The notes under the pieces were generated by a model. It worked only from the letters and a program-made list of their open reading frames with translations. It made no database searches and was not told the DNA's origin. From NCBI RefSeq assembly GCF_018991925.1, contig NW_024748849.1, forward strand, positions 364,501 through 428,500: a stretch of DNA of 64,000 bases, given 5' to 3'. This stretch comes from Homarus americanus. Taxonomy: Eukaryota; Arthropoda; Malacostraca; Decapoda; Nephropidae. Positions 10,180 to 32,064 of the stretch are shown here, piece by piece (within the stretch, counting starts at the first letter, position 1; every line of letters begins with the position of its first letter). The position numbers and the translations under genes were made by a program.

Positions 10180-12560
10180 GAACTATATTGTCACACCTAC
10201 CTGAACCACACTTGATAAGATTTCAGTTAAAATGATTGTGCAAACTGATGACTCACTCATAGCACACTGAATATTATATTTTGTTCCCAAGAGTTTGCCT
10301 CAGTCAACCAAACAAAGGCAGTTCCCACAATCCAGGAAGGATGGGAGGGGAGGGGGGGGGGGCAGTTCCTCTCATTCAACCAAACACAGTTCTCACAATC
10401 CCAAGGAAATTTATGATGAACAATACATAAGTTACATGAGTGTCCTAAATCTGTTAGCAGCAACATGTGCTCTAATAAAAGTAAACTGTACTTTTCTTTG
10501 AGGGGCAGAATTTTTCTCAAACTTGCCAAGAAAAAACCTTTGCACTGGTCTTCAAATTCACCTGTCAAAAAGATAAGTATCTAGAGAACATCTTGGATTT
10601 TTTACTAAATTTCCCTTTCCCAAATTCTTAACCAACAATTCTCCTCACAGTTCAATTACATCCTGAGCTGAAAGTAATGTCTTCTTATAAGAGATACCGA
10701 GGAAGTTTGAATGTGAGTGTGAGGGAGGGGGGTGTTCACTGGTGATATCTCTACACATCAGTGATGGCTGTACTGTACTGTGAATAGATGAATGAATGAT
10801 GTATCATAGAATAGAGACTCAAGAAATGCCTCTTAGTACCATCTTTACTATCTATATCTAACTCAGTATACCACAAATGTGATATAGACATTAATCTGCA
10901 CTATTAGAAGGCAGTCATGTTCATGTCCTTAAGACTTTGTCAGCTAAAATAATAATTTAAAGATTGTCAAAAATGTTTGCCCCAGAGATCCAATTGATAT
11001 CCTAACCTGATAAAACATAACACATTGATTAGGATCTTTGAAGACACACACACATATCCTCCACACATTAGAAAAATAATTACTCTATAATTAAAAATTT
11101 GTAAATCTTACATCTAAATCATTAGCCCTTAAATTAGTCAAAAGCATGGGTGTACTGGCCTCAGTTTTCATTATCCTACACTAAGGTGACAGTGTTAAAG
11201 CTTGCACTAGTTCCTCTCAAAAATATGTGTAATGAAATACAAATATTTCTATCTTATTCCAATCTCAAACATACAATTTTATAAATTCACCCACCATCTT
11301 GCTTGTATACTTCCACACAAGGATTTTTTTAGAAAAGCTAAATTAGGCATCAAAACTGTCTATAAAGGAACTAACAGTAAGTTCTAAAAGTGTTAAAAGC
11401 AGTTTTAAACATAACTGGTCTACAGGTATTGCATTTATTGAAATGCAATCTCTTAAAATATTACTAAATTAAAGTGAATAAAAATGCAAAAATACTACTC
11501 AAGTAATTCAGAACAACCCTTTTGACAATTTATAAATGACTCTTAGCAGCAGCAATTTTGATCGGATTGTTCACAAAAACTTAAAAACTGGTAAGGTGCC
11601 ATGAACGCACACAGGTGCTGAAGGTGACACGCACACACACACAAAATAAGTTGTTTCCCTCACCTTCTACAACACACACTACACCTTCACTGATTTTTCA
11701 CCTAGCCAAAATTTCTCAGTGTAACAGAAGGCCATAGCTCTAATAACCAGCATATAAAACACAGATTATACAGCTTTATCAAATTATTCATGTGAACTTG
11801 CATCCCAATTTTCAAGAGGATCAGCAGAGATTTGTTTGCTCAAGTGGTCCAATAGACAGGCTGATGAACAGAGGTAACAGTGTATTTGTCCATACTGTAT
11901 GATGGAGAGATAGTTCATAATAAACCCTGACTCCGATCACCATAAAGTAGAAGTAAAAAAAAAAAAAAAAAGTTCCATTGGCACTTACACCAAAATTGGG
12001 ACAGCAAACTGAAAACTGATTCACAAACCTGAAATTGTCACAGAAAATTGAAAACTGACACCACTACAATCCCAACTGAAGGCCCTGTTGAGAGTACAAG
12101 TCATCTACAAAAATCATTTCATACTTATATTGTCAATGATCAAATTATTAGATTTAAATTTACCATAAAGATTATATCAAATACAATTCTCTTTGAAATC
12201 AACTTTTCATCATAAAAAATATTGTGTATACACTATACTGTACTATTTTCAGCGTGCATTAAATTGTTTGGGAGATTCCCTGCATGAGTTACTCTGCCCT
12301 GAACACAGAAAACAACTACGGATGAATCAAGGCAAAAATCTATCTACACTTATGTACATTGTAAACAGCCCTTCCCATATTCTAAGCAGGGTAGCACATG
12401 CAGAATCAAATTGCATATATAATAATGGAAAATTTTACTGTCATTTACAGTGTAAAGAATGTGAAGAGAGAAACTGATGAGGGAGTGTTTGAGAAGAGAG
12501 AGAGAGAGAGAGTGGCAGGGCCAGTGTGTACAAGAATAAGTTCGGGTTACACATAGGTTA
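10180..12560. other. No gene recognised; AT-rich with poly-G and poly-A tracts
   Basis: No phased exons found. A G-run lies at 10347-10361, a CA tract near 11630 and poly-A near 11956. The ORFs at 10257-10568 (minus) and 12193-12477 (plus) show no recognisable domain. It lies downstream of the 3' end of the 574-aa gene and could include distal 3' sequence. Confidence 0.45.
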
Positions 12561-12564
12561 GGTA

Positions 12565-13311
12565 CAGGTACACCTCGATATACGAATGGGTTAGGTTAAA
12601 AAAATAATTAAGTGAATTTTCATATAGCAAATAAAAGAACAAATGGGAAAATGGTTCACAAACAAGAAAAGACCTACAATATCTAACTAATGATAAATGT
12701 AGCTTCACAATGACTGTAATTTACTACCTAACATATTAAAAGCATTAATAAAATACAATCTAGACAAAGATATGCAGCTAAAACTATTAAGAAAAAACTA
12801 AATCAAAGATTAATACAGCCGCCAGTGGCGCCATTTGTTTCATGCGTGGCTGCCCTCAAGCATCACCACAGCCTGGCTACTTCTGCCAACCCTAAGCAAA
12901 GCTCCCCCTCCGGTTCTCACACACAAAAATGTTGATGTGTTTGACCTTATGATAGTTATTTCTTTTACTGTACATTTTTATACACATTACAATATGTATG
13001 TAGGATTGTGTGTGCATGTAACTGAATGAAAAAAAAAAAAAAATTAAGGCATGCTTATACTGTATACCCAAACTTACAAGTTGAAAAATAGCCATAACAT
13101 AACTCCTACCTCCTCCACGTGGTAGGAAGAGTGTGAGGGGGATGTGGCTGCCCCAGCTGACTCTTGGGGGGGGAGCACAATTTGAATTTCTGCTGGGACC
13201 CAAATTTGTATAAGCAGGGGAAGCTTACCTAACACATAAACAGGTGGTAATTCAGGAAATTCGTAAAATGAATTTTCGTATCTCGAACATTCGTATAGCA
13301 AGGGATACCTG
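12565..13311. mobile_element. TA-flanked inverted-repeat element (Tigger/Tc1-type MITE)
   Basis: Imperfect terminal inverted repeats of about 25 bp begin CAGGTACACC at the left and, on the other strand, CAGGTATCCC at the right. Both continue into ..TATACGAATG. TA dinucleotides flank both ends (12563-12564 and 13312-13313), the target duplication of the Tc1/mariner/pogo superfamily. No transposase is encoded. Confidence 0.75.
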
Positions 13312-13314
13312 TAC

Positions 13315-13798
13315 AAGATACTGGGTTCAGAGGGACAGGAGGGAAAACCTTGCAATATGCAAGACTTCCTTTTAGAGTTATTTAGCTGGCAGTGATGTTC
13401 ACTATCATTCCTGTGAACTGAATATTTGTCAAAAAATTCTGTAAAAATTACCAGTGAATATAAACTGGATTGATTGTCTTCTTAATTACTGTAATATTCT
13501 AATGAACTTTACATGTAATTTAACAAAAGAAAGATCTTCCTTTATGCTGATCATCACCATACTACAGTACTGTTTCAAGATATAATTCATATTATAAAAA
13601 ATCAGTAATAATCTAAAATAAAAATTTGACAAACATTCACTGACAGTCTCACAAATTGCTAAAATAAATAATATATACAGGTATATATATATTATTTTTC
13701 AAAGTCACTTCTTGGCAGTCTTGGTATACTTCTTGCCCACAATACATTATGGTAACTTAGTTTGTGTCATATAAAAATATTTAATATAAAAGCCCAAG
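13315..13798 (-). other. 3' flank of the 574-aa gene
   Basis: Sequence just downstream of the stop codon at 13799-13801, presumably containing the 3' UTR. No perfect AATAAA was picked out on the minus strand, so the cleavage site is unresolved. Confidence 0.35.
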
Positions 13799-23783
<9,985 letters not shown>

Positions 23784-23789
23784 CTGAAA

Positions 23790-24500
23790 AACACACGATT
23801 ATGACTGAGACTGACGCCGTGTCCGGATCCCTGCCTCACTCACATATTTCATCTCTATATATAAACAAATACTATCAAAACACAGCTAATTTAATTTATT
23901 TATTAATATAATAAATCTTTCAAACTATAATTATCATATTATATATTTTAAATGTCATCTAAAACACTTTTAATTACACTGAAGATGTGGTCAAAGAGAC
24001 AACTGGAACGGCGACCAACGCGTCGGCCTCCACACTCTCACGGCTTTAGAAATTATTTCTTAATGTACCTCCTAATTTCAGCTAAAAAATTCTGCAATCT
24101 TCACTAAGACCTGGCTCATGCTACACTATTTACGAAATAGAAGGATTGATATGACTATAAAATATATTTGGGGGTAAATAGGCATAAAAATAACGAGGTT
24201 CCCTTACCTACAGTATAATGAGGCCTTCCATATAATGACTCCCTCTACAACACTTCTTTGTCTCCACCATAATCATATTACAACAAGTCTGGTGAAATAT
24301 AATAATGTTTACCTCTAACTAATATATGTATATTAGCCTGAAACAAAATTCATCCTATTAATCATTATCACCGCCATCTGGCCTCCCCGCTGGCTGGGGA
24401 GGTGAGGGGGAGGTTACTGCTGCCAAGGGGGAGAGATTAATGCATACTCAAGGATTATAAAAGGCAGAGGGAGTTTAAGTTTTTTCGCTTATAAAATATC
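23790..24500 (-). promoter_or_regulatory. Probable 5' noncoding exon/promoter zone of the 574-aa gene (unresolved)
   Basis: Exon 1 begins at a splice acceptor, so the start site lies upstream. CpG-containing islands in otherwise AT-rich DNA occur at 23813-23840, 24000-24050 and 24365-24440, the last with CCGCCATCTGGCC on the plus strand. These are candidates for the first exon. No TATA box or donor could be fixed. Confidence 0.35.
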
Positions 24501-24829
24501 ACTGACTTAACAGCATATAACTTACATTGCTGGAATTCTTGCGATATAGCGATTAATTATCCCCTAGTTTGCACAAGACATAAAAATGTTAGTAATTAAC
24601 TTAGTACATTTGAGTACAGGTTATGATAATTTATGCAATTGCTCAGAAGTTGAGGTTGCAGTTACAAAATTTGTGACATCACTAGTGTATAATGCATCTA
24701 CTTATGACCTGGTTTATTTCATTGATCAGTTGTCTAAGTGCAAAAGTAGCCAAGTCGAGCCACCATGTACAGTATCAATTAATTTTAAAATAGAAATTAC
24801 AATGTAAAATGTTAAAGACGATGGTTTAG

Positions 24830-25229
24830 TAGTGCCAGGGAGTGGGCAAAGTGGGCAGCTGCCCAGGGGCCTCCACAATCTGGGGGCCTCCACATATCAC
24901 AATATTTTATTTATTTGTTTATTCATATGGATTATTTTTATTTTCAGTCCTCAAAATTCATGGGAATTTGTACACTATCAATAAATATACAGTTAATTAA
25001 AAATTTCTCAATGTTCTAATTTCCTCAATATAACTGCATATGGCTTCAAAATTCTCCAAAGAAGTGTTCAAATTTCAAAATTTTCCCGGGGGGCTTACAG
25101 CGCCCCCCGGAACTCCCAGATGTTTAGGCTCGCTTCACTTGCCACCCCACCCTCTTGGGTAGTTATAATGAGGGGGGCCTCCACAAAAAAGGCTGCCCAT
25201 GGGCCTCCACAGGTCTAAATCCGGCACTG
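24830..25229. mobile_element. hAT-like nonautonomous element (MITE)
   Basis: Ends are related inverted repeats. The left is tagtgccaggg... with gggcagctgcccaggggcct. The right, in reverse complement, begins CAGTGCCGGATTTAGACC and carries tgtggaggcccatgggcagc. CAGTG...CACTG termini are typical of hAT elements. No clear 8-bp target duplication, so it is old or mis-bounded. Confidence 0.6.
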
Positions 25230-25419
25230 AGTAGTGCTGTTAATGTATGTGCTGTGGAAGTGTCTTGGCATGTCACCTTGTAGTGATTTCTCCCCTACAA
25301 ACGCTGTTTGTCGCTGAGTAGCCGACCCCACGAATTCCCCAGTGTATGCCTCGTGGTCTGGGTCAACCAGCGCCGCCATTCATCACGGAGGTCAACTACT
25401 AAGCCACGCCTACCCCCGC

Positions 25420-25427
25420 TATAAAAG
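25420..25427 (+). promoter_or_regulatory. Candidate TATA box (TATAAAAG) of a plus-strand promoter
   Basis: A strong TATAAAAG follows a GC-rich CCACGCCTACCCCCGC stretch and precedes a pyrimidine-rich leader. An ATG lies at 25537. The 25320-25600 interval is unusually GC- and CpG-rich for this window. A transcription start near 25450 is inferred. Confidence 0.45.
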
Positions 25428-25536
25428 ACCTGACCTCGTGGTGACCTCTCTCCTCTTTTCTACCTACACCAACCAGCCAGCAACACCTCCTCCTCCTCCT
25501 CCGCCTGTCTGGCGGTCCTCGCTCCCGCCAGCGAGC

Positions 25537-25605
25537 ATGGCGACCCACAAGCTGTCCTTCTCTGAGCATCCTCACCAACCAGCTCTCTCTACATCACGCT
25601 TGTAA
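25537..25605 (+). CDS. 22-codon ORF downstream of the TATA box, possible first exon
   Basis: ATG in GCGAGCATGG context (G at -3, G at +4, good initiation context) encodes 22 residues starting MATHKLSFSEHPHQP and ends in TAA. No domain is recognised and no donor/acceptor partner found. It may be a first coding exon, the start of a noncoding transcript, or chance. Confidence 0.25.
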   Translation: MATHKLSFSEHPHQPALSTSRL

Positions 25606-26805
25606 CCATGCTGCCACTTCCCAGCACCAAGCTGCATTGTACATCCAATACAACATGTATACAGAGAGCACATTGTGAGTTTCCTTTCTCCATCCCATCC
25701 CGAGTGTGAACCCAAACATCCCATACCCCACAACCTCACCACCAGATTCCTGAACATTCTCTTCATCAACTTCAAATTCTACAATGTGCTTGGCAAGCTC
25801 AACAATATTTCTTTGAATGTTTGGTACACACACACACTACTACTACTTTGCTGTCACTCGGAATCAAGTCTGACAATCATGCAGCTATGATACGAGTTAT
25901 TAAGAATGTTACCTTGGTTGGTGAGTTTTAAGGTGACCAAAGAGGCCGATACGGGACCACCAGGGTCGATCACAGATGTTGCACATGTGGAGGGCTGCAT
26001 CTAGTGTGGGAGGGGCAGCGACAGCATTTTTCTGGCGTTGGCACTTGTCTGCCTCGTTATGCAGTCGGGCTAACTCGAAAGTATTGACACCTTCTTGTTT
26101 GGTGATCCTCCAAGCGTTAAGGTGTAAAGTAATCGTCTCCCAGGTGAGGGGATCGATTTGGCACTTTTTCAGGTTTGTCTTAAGACTATCCTTAGACCTT
26201 TTCAGTTGCCCACCAGCATTACGTTTACTATTTGTTAGGTGACTGTAAAGTCACTGCTTTGGCAGTCTACTGTCGTCCATTCGGGTAACATGGCCAATCC
26301 AACGAATTTGTTCATGGATAATGGTAGCCTCGATGCACATATCAGCGAGAATACTCGGAGGATGGAATGTAGAATACAGTGGTGAAAGTTTTCAAGTGCC
26401 TTGAGGCGCCTCCTGTATGTAATCCATGTCACACTGCCACATAGTAGGGTGGAGAGGACCACCACTGCTCCATATATGTGTAACTTTGTAGATAATTTCA
26501 GCTCCCTACAGCTGAAGACACAGTATCAGAATCCGTCAAAGGCTTGAGATGCATATCTGATCCGATGCTGAATCTCTTCATCGATGCCTGTGGTGGTGGA
26601 CAGGTGGGAGCAAAGATACCAAAAGTGGGTAACATTGGAGAGGGTAGTACCGTTACGCTGGATGAATGGTGGAGGTGTGGCTGAACCAGGGCAGGCTGAA
26701 AGAGAATCTGAGTCTTACGTACATTTACCTCAAGGCCGAAGTGTGCATATTCATCTGCGTTGGTGTTCAGGATCTCTTATAGATCGTGTTCTGTGTGAGC
26801 AACAA

Positions 26806-27574
26806 GGATGATGTCGTCTGCATACTGAAGCTTAGTGATAAAAGCGGCCAACATCTTTGTTCCTGCGAGTCGTCTTATGTTGAAAAACCCTTCGACCGGT
26901 ACTCGACACCCACCCGGTCAGCTAAATTGGCACTGGCATGAGTAAGGAAGACAGCCAAGAAAATGGAAGAGAGAGTTGGTGCCAGCACACACCCTTGTTT
27001 AACCCCAGTTTGGATGGGAAAGAACTCATACTGGGTGCCATTGTGCAGGACACTGAGGTTCATAACATCGTGGAGTTGCCTCACAATGGCGATGAATTAT
27101 GGTGGGCAGCCAGAATGGTTGAGGGCCCACCAGGGCTTCCCTGTTGACCGAATCGAAGGCTTTGGTTAGGTTAATGAAGGCCATGTACAGGTCATGACGC
27201 TGTTCTCTGCACTTTTCCTGTATTTGGTGGGTAGCAAAGATCATGTCAGTGGTGCCACATGATGGTCTAAACCCACATTGAAATTCTGGGAGGAAGTTTT
27301 CCGCCTCAGGAATAAGTCTGTTTAAGAGGATTTGGGCAATAATCATGCCAGCTACGAACAGCAGCGAGATTCCGCGGTAGTTGCCACAGTCTGACCGGTC
27401 TCCCTTGTTCTTATAAATATTGACGATGGAGGAGTCTTTAAGAGCTTGGGGGATTTCCTCCTTTTCCCATATATTCTCCAGGAGAGAGTAGATACGGCTG
27501 GTAAGCAGAGGTCCTCTTGATTTATACACCTCGGTTGAGATGCCATCAGGCCCTGAAGCTTTGTTATTTTTCAT
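26806..27574 (-). pseudogene. LINE reverse transcriptase, two frames
   Basis: 27574-27026 encodes fingers/palm motifs up to LTKAFDSVNREALV. A frame change then leads to 27084-26875 (IRQLHDVMNLS-like region and GVKQGCVLAPTLSSIF). A further shift gives the catalytic YADD at about 26806-26830. At least two indels break the enzyme. Confidence 0.88.
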
Positions 27575-28496
27575 CTGTTTGATGGCAGTAGCTTACTTTT
27601 CTTTCTTTTATCCCCTTCATCACTGATCGGCACATTAGCCGCTTGGTCACGTCTCTGTTATGCACTGTTGGCAAGTACTGGGCATGCACCGGCTCCCGAA
27701 TGTACCTTAACCTACCTCATCCAGGGATGAAGGATAGCTGAGGTGGTTCAGTTCTGGATGCCGAGTAGTCAGGACATCCACACCAGTGTTTCGGTTGAGC
27801 AGTGAATGGTAGTGCTCTTTCCAGCGCTGAAGGAACTTCATCGACTTTAAATAGGGAGTTACCGTTGGATGAGTAGAGGGGGGGCTGTGCCACGAGTGAT
27901 TGGTCCATAAAATGTTTTAGTGGAATTGACAAATTCGCACATGTTGTGCTGATCTGAAATTTTTGTTTCACATACTTTATTTTTAAACCAGTAGTTCTTT
28001 AGATTGCGAAGTTCCCGCTGGGCTACTGCTTTCTTCTTGTGGAACGTATCAGCTTTGGTCCGAGACTGAGGGTTGTTCTGCCAGTTAGTTAAAGCAGCAC
28101 ATTTGTCATCAATGAGTACATTGATTGCAGGGTCATTGTCATCAAACCATCCCGTGTATTCTTTCGATCTGGCAGAGGGTCTCTCTGCAGGTTTTTGTCA
28201 TGACAGTGTCGAGAATATCCCATTCAGCACTGGGATTTGGGTTGTTTATCAGCCCATATTTGAGCTGCTCCCTGAAAGTATGTGCTACCGCTGGACCCTC
28301 CAGATGCTTAGTGTTAGAACCTCTTCTGGAGGCTTGCTGCCTTCGCCGTTTTGGGGCAATGTGAAGTCAGAGCTTGGCTCTGATCAGTGTTGCAGTGGTT
28401 TGAGCCATGCATGGCACGGGTGAGGACATCTCGGTGATCTCTTTCTCTGACAATGACGTAGTTGGTGAGATGCCAGAGTTCGGATCATGGGTGTTG

Positions 28497-29123
28497 TCAT
28501 GAACCCTTGAACTTATCGGCCTGCCTAAACAAGGTATTGGTGATAGTGAGGTTGTGTGCAGCACACTTGCTGAGGTGGAGTAGGCCATTGGGATTACACT
28601 TGCCTAGTCCATTCCTCCCTATGGTTCCCTGCCAAATGTCAGCATCTCTGCCAACTCTGGCATTGAAGTCACCAAGGAGCACAACCTTATGTTCTCTGGG
28701 GATAGAGGTTAGCACTCTGTCGAGGCTGGCGTAAAAGGCCTCCTTGATGTCATCCTCTGCATCCAGTGTTAGGACGTATGCACTGACGAAAAAGGCATGA
28801 CGCGAGTGATTCAGTGGGACTCGGAGTGTCATGAGGCTCTCGTTGATCCCAATAGGCATTTCAGTTATGTGTAGGATGCGTTGGTGCATGGCAAAGCCAA
28901 CTCCATAAATGCTGTTTCTTTCTGCAGCAGGCTTACCCTTCCAGAAGGTATAGCCAGACCCCCGTTCTGAGAGTCGACCCTCGTCTGGGAGCAGGGACTC
29001 ACTAATGGCTGCTATGTCGATGTTATACCTAGCCAGGTTTTTTGCCACAAAGGCAGTTCTTCTTTCAAGACACTCATTTGTGCCAGTATCCAGAAGGTTC
29101 CTCACATCCCATACAGTGATCAT
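28497..29123 (-). pseudogene. LINE endonuclease (EEP/APE-like) ORF
   Basis: An open 208-codon frame begins MITVWDVRNLLDTGTNE. It includes AAISESLLPDEG, GYTFWKG, YGVGFAM and the catalytic VVLLGDFNARVGRD segment (the D and N of the EEP fold). It would nick target DNA for target-primed reverse transcription. It ends before the linker to the reverse transcriptase and is not joined to it in frame. Confidence 0.88.
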
Positions 29124-30222
29124 AAGAGGTTGTATAGTTTTTTTTTTTTTGAATCTGTGATTTTGATTGTGTTTTCGACTGCATAAGGATGACCTTACTG
29201 GGTGCGGTTGCCCAGTCAGGTTATTTTTTTTAGGGAGACTATGTTTAAGGCACCTTTTCTAGCCCCCTCCCTATGCGGGGTGAGCAGAGTGGCTCCTCGA
29301 AAGGGTTGCTCAGTCGCACAGACAGGACCGGATTGCACTGCTGCCTAGATCCCAGTGCATAAACGACCATCTTATCTGTGCCACCCATGTACAGAGTTGT
29401 GACTAGAGACTCCCGGCAGTCATCTCTGCCTGTCCCCATCGCCATAGAACTTTTGGGGGTATAGGGGTTTTGATGATGATGAGAGGTATGATGAACTGGA
29501 TGATGGCTGTGCGTGAGTTGATTTATGTGGTGTGGCAGGAGCACAGGCTGCAACCACACATCTTGGCTCTCCCTCTTCCTGAGCCAGTGGTGCAAGTGCT
29601 GCAATGACTGGGGAGAGGGAGAGTTGCAATGGACTGCCAATAGCCCAGTTTGTTGGGTTTTGCCTTAGTAGCCTGTCCATCATGCATTGCCTTTGTTAGC
29701 CAGTGTAGTCGTTGAGTTCCCATGGTGGTCACCTCTTCCGCCTATACTGTACTGCCATTGGGGTCTTGTTGGAGCTCTGTAATCATGTCTGCTGATGCGG
29801 GGCTCCACCACAGATTTTTCGTTCGGGGTTTACTCCTGCAGCCTTATACCTACCAAGGTTAATCTGGAAGGCAGAGGGGCAATAGTTGGTAGGCACCAGG
29901 ATGTGTCCACATGCCAGTGGGCCTATGTGCCATCCTTCTGAGGCCCACTGCTACACACACACACAAGTGATTTAAGACAACAAGCATCCAGTGAGGGTCT
30001 TGTTGTGTGACTACCTGGAGGAGAGATAAACATAAGCTGTTGAGAAGCGCTTGGCAACACCGGTGCATGTTACCACTTCATCTCTCTAATCACCCACACC
30101 TTTCTACTTTTTCACTCCACATTTTAAAATGTTATGTAATGTAACATTGAAGGGATACAACTTTGCTCGTTTATACTTATATTTATCACAATCTCCCTGA
30201 AAATACTTTAGGTTTTGTCTTT

Positions 30223-30372
30223 ACTCAAGACATCTTCAGGTCATGAGACCCACTAATACCACAGCCAAGAAAGGGTTACCTGACATGCCATCAGGTCAGT
30301 AATATGAGACCACTAATCCCCCACCCTACCTCCACCTGACACTGAGTTAGGTCAGGTCAGGTCAGGTCCCCA
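30223..30372. repeat. Interspersed repeat, copy A
   Basis: Shares 'agacatcttcaggtcat', 'gagacccactaat', a 'ggtcagtaatatgagacc'-like segment and 'cccccaccc' with 37303-37425. It ends in a GGTCA-rich 'ggtcaggtcaggtc' run. Class unknown. Confidence 0.65.
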
Positions 30373-30384
30373 AAAAAAAAAATA

Positions 30385-30595
30385 CTTTCGCTTTTGTCTG
30401 AATTCAAGACATTTTCAAAAAATGCTCTCGATTTTCAACCCCAGAAACTTTTTTCTCAAAGCAGGAATTTTTTTGAAAATTCTGGCCTTGGGAATGATTT
30501 TCTGAGCAGATTTCAATTCTGGCTATTGGAGAGTTCCGGGTTTGAGGGGTTCCGGCTAATGGAGATATTACTACAGTATTTTTTGTTGTAACTTA
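30385..30595. repeat. Degenerate Tigger-like MITE fragment
   Basis: The right end, 'ggctaatggagatattact' then 'acagta', matches in inverted form the left part of 36372-36620 ('ggaatatctctagctggg', 'gctctccaatagccggaatt'). Both lack coding capacity. Confidence 0.5.
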
Positions 30596-30599
30596 TTTA

Positions 30600-31620
30600 T
30601 TGGTATTATTTTTATTTATTCCTCACATATACTGTACCTTGGGATGTACATTGGGTATAAGACCAACAGTAGAGTACGTGAGATGCATTACCTGGAGAAT
30701 GCACGTAAAGGACGTTTAAAACCTTGAAAAGCTTTAGCATGGAATGGAAATGGAGCAGGTATTCCTATTTTAAAGATGGTTTATATCAGTACTATATGTT
30801 CAGATATTGACTATGCAGCTCCCATCTTTATAATGTACAATAAGATGGCTATTCAAAAGCTTGAAGAGATACAAAACGAGGCCATGAGAATAGTTTTAGG
30901 TTAGTCTACTAAGTATAGAACATAGAGTATAGGAACTTTATGTAGCCACTACTCTTAGAACCATTAGGAGAAGAGATAATAGGTTAGATGCATTGCAGTA
31001 GATATTTTACAGCTTGAGGGAGAAAAAGATAATTGGCATCCCAGTTATTTACAAAATGTCTTTTTACAGAAAATAAATATTTTCCCAGGTGATGGATCAG
31101 TATGTTTTTCAAGAAAGAACCAGCTACTACCGCTGCCCCTCCACCCTCCTCCCAGGCACCTCACAACCTGCTTCCCAGCCACCCCACCACCCGCCTCTCC
31201 ACCAACCAACACTGCATCACCCTCTTCCACCAGTGATCCTGATGATCCCCCTATGCTTCAATAACCAGATGTCTCCCTATGTACAGTGCATCACTTCATC
31301 AAGCTCCAAACTTCCACATACAAATGTAAGTTTGGTGACTTAAGTTTATCCTACACAATATAGGTATACAATAGTGCACTAAGGTAGTATATAAGTTGCT
31401 ATTCGTGGTTTTGCCAATTCGTGCCATTCCTTGGAACCTAACCCTCATGAATACCAAGGGTTTACTGTACAGGAACAGTGAGATCATTACTTAAAAATGT
31501 TTGTTAGATGATTAATAATGGAAAGACTGAAATAATTCCTGCAACAAATAAAAATATTGCTCCATGGGTATGACATTAACTTTGTGTAAGATTACATTAT
31601 CTGTCATTTGAATGTAATAT
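30600..31620. other. No gene recognised
   Basis: Intergenic AT-rich sequence. A few frames around 30770-30960 (KLEEIQNEAMRIV-like) recall the region after the catalytic motif of non-LTR reverse transcriptases and may be an old fragment. A CCA-rich tract lies at 31135-31235. Confidence 0.35.
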
Positions 31621-31626
31621 ACAGTA

Positions 31627-32064
31627 CAGTGAACCCTCGAAGATCCAGACTAAAAGGGAGGACCACCAAAAATACAGTACATATTATCCTGACCACTGGG
31701 GTTAGTTATACAGACTTTTTCCTGTGAAAAAGCCATAATTTTGAGCAACATATTACTGAAATCAGTCTATACTCAAATGTACTACACTAAAGGACTAAAA
31801 ATTTTATTTCTTGTGCAAATTATATGATGTCTATACTCAAATTAATCGCTATCTTCCAAGGATTCCAGCAATGCAAGTTACTGTATATTCTGCTAAGTTT
31901 AGTCTGTGACATATTATAAGATAAAAACTTTAAGCCTAAAACTACCTTCACCCTGTTTTGAGAATGCTTTTTACGGGGCTTCTAAGCCCAAAAACCCCTT
32001 TTTCTTTTGTCAGAATCTTCCGAAATCCGGATTTAATGGGTCCCGGTTCTTCGAGGGTTTACTG
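31627..32064. mobile_element. TA-flanked MITE (Tigger-type), 438 bp
   Basis: Terminal inverted repeats CAGTGAACCCTCGAAGATCC and CAGTAAACCCTCGAAGAACC match at 18 of 20 positions. TA flanks lie at 31625-31626 and 32065-32066. No transposase. Confidence 0.85.

Larger units (their letters stand above)
25829..30060 (-). mobile_element. Non-LTR retrotransposon (LINE), frame-broken, nearly full length
   Basis: Read on the minus strand from about 30060: a leader resembling 5' UTR; an exonuclease-endonuclease-phosphatase domain (29123-28497) with LLGDFNARVG; a linker; a reverse transcriptase (27574 down to about 26800) with NKASGPDGI, NYRGISLL, LTKAFDSVNREAL, GVKQGCVLAP and YADD; then a C-terminal region ending in a C2H2-like knuckle (CNICDRPWWSRIGLFGHLKTH, about 25930-25990). 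A TAG/TG-rich tail lies at 25829-25850. The reading frame changes several times, so it is inactive. The exact clade cannot be fixed by eye; the 'craniofacial development protein 2-like' endonuclease annotations in invertebrates derive from this sort of element. Confidence 0.88.
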
